From: Chloroflexota bacterium
GTDB lineage: Bacteria; Chloroflexota; Dehalococcoidia; Dehalococcoidales; UBA3254
Direction: 5' to 3'
Assembly (NCBI GenBank): GCA_017860765.1
Contig: JAGDMY010000044.1
Coordinates: 1-8,702, forward strand
DNA: 8,702 bases
Part shown: positions 7,411 through 8,702 of the stretch, piece after piece
Layout: every line of letters begins with the position of its first letter
Numbering within the stretch: the first letter of the stretch is position 1
Notes under the pieces: generated by a model
Database searches by the model: none
What the model was told of the DNA's origin: nothing
What the model saw: the letters and a program-made list of their open reading frames with translations, nothing else
Program-made: the position numbers and the translations under genes

Positions 7411-7926
7411 TTATTTGCCCAATTCGAACCTGGCAAAACGGCTGATAACCACGTTCTCACCGGTTTTGGCGATAATTTCAGTTACCACATCCTGGATGGT
7501 CCTGGAGGGGTCTTTGATGTAAGGTTGAAGCAGAAGGCAAGCGTTCTGAAAATCTATCTCGACGCCGGTGGGACATTCATTTTTTGAAAGGAATTCAGGC
7601 GCCATCGCGGCAACCTGCATGGCGACATTGTGAGCCAATTCCTGAAATTCGGCTGTCCGGGCGACAAAGTCAGTCTCGCAATTGATTTCAACCAGGGCAC
7701 CGATCCGCCCTCCGCTATGAATGTAAGAGGCTACCACGCCCTGTTTAGTGACGCGTCCGGCGGTTTTCTGGGCCTTTATCAGCCCTTGTTTTTGTAAAAT
7801 GTCCAGCGCTTTAGCTTTGTCTCCGCTGGTCTCTTTTAAAGCATTCCGGCATTCCATGATCCCGGCGCCGGATTCCTGTCTGAGTTCTTTGATTTGTTCA
7901 GTTGTAATCTCCAAATTTTCCCCCAA
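7411..7926 (-). CDS. tsf: Elongation factor Ts, short form
   Basis: EF-Ts recharges EF-Tu by promoting GDP release. The protein is up to 171 aa: an N-terminal UBA-like domain (about 6-50, with LRQESGAGIMECRNAL at 15-30) and one core subdomain containing the EF-Tu-contacting TDFVAR motif at 85-90. Proteobacterial EF-Ts is about 280 aa with two core subdomains and a coiled coil; the short form, known from Thermus and Dehalococcoides, has one, so this is not a truncation. The start is a TTG: either 7926 (6 nt after the rpsB stop) or an in-frame TTG at 7914, preceded closely by GGGGGA. The second would remove four residues and give a start nearer to the usual one. The gene is followed by a terminator. 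Confidence 0.95.
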   Translation of the reverse strand: MGENLEITTEQIKELRQESGAGIMECRNALKETSGDKAKALDILQKQGLIKAQKTAGRVTKQGVVASYIHSGGRIGALVEINCETDFVARTAEFQELAHNVAMQVAAMAPEFLSKNECPTGVEIDFQNACLLLQPYIKDPSRTIQDVVTEIIAKTGENVVISRFARFELGK

Positions 7927-7932
7927 TTAAAT

Positions 7933-8702
7933 TTATTCTTCAGGAGCAGCCGTTTCCTGCTCGTCAGTCACCGGTATCGCCGTCGCAGGTGGAGGCGCGG
8001 GGACTGATTCAGGCGCCGCTTCTTCTTTGGGTGCCACAACCTGTATGCCCTTGCCGTCGATGACAGCATCAGCGATTTTTGTGCAAATCAACTTGACCGC
8101 CCGAATAGCATCATCATTGGCAGGGATAATGACACCCAGTTCATCCGGGTTGCAGTTGGTATCGCAGATGGCAACCACGGGGATATCCATCCGTTTAGCT
8201 TCCAATAAGGCGATCTTATCTTTGGTCGGGTCGACGATGAAAAGCGCACTCGGCAGCTTGGTCATTTCCTTGATGCCGCCTAATTGCCGGTTGAGGCGGA
8301 GGATCTCTTCATCGAGCTTGGAAGCTTCCTTTTTCGGAAGTCGTGTGAATTCTCCCTTGGCCCTCTGGTCTTCCAGGCGGACCAGGTGGTCGATGCGGGA
8401 CTGGATGGTGCTGAAATTGGTAAGTGTGCCACCCAGCCAGCGCTGATTGACGTAATGCATCCCGCAGCGCTTGGCCTCCGTCTCGACAGACTCCTGAGCT
8501 TGCTTTTTGGTGCCCACGAAAAGTATCGAGCCGCCATCCGCCACAATTTGCTTCACGAACTCCTGGGCTTTGGCCAGCAGCTTGACCGTCTGCTCCAGGT
8601 CGATGATATGAATACCATTGCGTTTGGTGAAGATATACTTTTTCATCCGCGGATGCCACCCGCTGGCCTGATGCCCAAAGTGGGCTCCGGCCTCCAGCAA
8701 TT
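7933..8702 (-). CDS. rpsB: Small ribosomal subunit protein S2 (partial, N-terminus outside the window)
   Basis: The frame is open to the window edge and the visible part starts [11 protein letters not shown], which in S2 lies about 8-10 residues from the N-terminus; the true start is therefore just beyond 8702 and the TTG at 8700 is not it. S2 motifs include [14 protein letters not shown], the [12 protein letters not shown] block, [38 protein letters not shown] split over two stretches, and [15 protein letters not shown]2 joins the 30S subunit late in its assembly. The C-terminal tail of about 35 residues after the core is rich in Glu, Ala and Pro, a flexible extension of variable length in this family. 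tsf begins 6 nt after the stop. Confidence 0.97.
   Translation of the reverse strand, partial: LLEAGAHFGHQASGWHPRMKKYIFTKRNGIHIIDLEQTVKLLAKAQEFVKQIVADGGSILFVGTKKQAQESVETEAKRCGMHYVNQRWLGGTLTNFSTIQSRIDHLVRLEDQRAKGEFTRLPKKEASKLDEEILRLNRQLGGIKEMTKLPSALFIVDPTKDKIALLEAKRMDIPVVAICDTNCNPDELGVIIPANDDAIRAVKLICTKIADAVIDGKGIQVVAPKEEAAPESVPAPPPATAIPVTDEQETAAPEE

Overview
The window (8702 bp, moderately GC-rich) looks like the chromosome of an anaerobic bacterium. The best guess is Chloroflexota, class Dehalococcoidia. This rests on the very short EF-Ts, the translation-operon layout and a strictly anaerobic type of molybdenum enzyme; it is an inference from protein character, not a marker-gene placement.

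Left part, plus strand (1-3765). The C-terminal tail of a membrane protein ends at 102. A 209-bp intergenic region follows. It carries a near-perfect CRP/FNR-type operator (216-231) directly upstream of a strong sigma-70-like promoter (238-266). That promoter drives two genes: a large molybdopterin (bis-MGD) subunit of 880 aa and an iron-sulfur small subunit of 269 aa. Both resemble pyrogallol-phloroglucinol transhydroxylase (AthL/AthS of Pelobacter acidigallici) in length, motifs and domain order. The large subunit has no N-terminal Fe-S site but keeps the Asp-Ser pair and the His expected at the Mo centre. The small subunit has a ferredoxin part followed by a C-terminal beta-sandwich domain. 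Two points suggest it is not simply pyrogallol transhydroxylase: all 16 cluster cysteines are present (the characterised protein has three clusters), and the region of the catalytic Tyr is divergent. The pair is probably cytoplasmic, because it has no Tat signal and no membrane anchor gene.

Junction (3766-3848). The two gene blocks converge on a perfect 34-bp palindrome that probably terminates the Mo-enzyme transcript.

Right part, minus strand (8702-3849). This is the conserved order rpsB - tsf - pyrH - frr - uppS (ribosomal protein S2, EF-Ts, UMP kinase, ribosome recycling factor, undecaprenyl diphosphate synthase). A MATE-family exporter follows where cdsA is commonly found. An intrinsic terminator and an extended -10 promoter lie between tsf and pyrH, so the block is probably expressed as rpsB-tsf plus a partly independent pyrH-frr-uppS-(MATE) unit.

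The most interesting content is the transhydroxylase-like enzyme with its CRP/FNR-type control region. Its substrate cannot be read from the sequence. No mobile elements, CRISPR arrays, tRNAs or rRNAs were seen.
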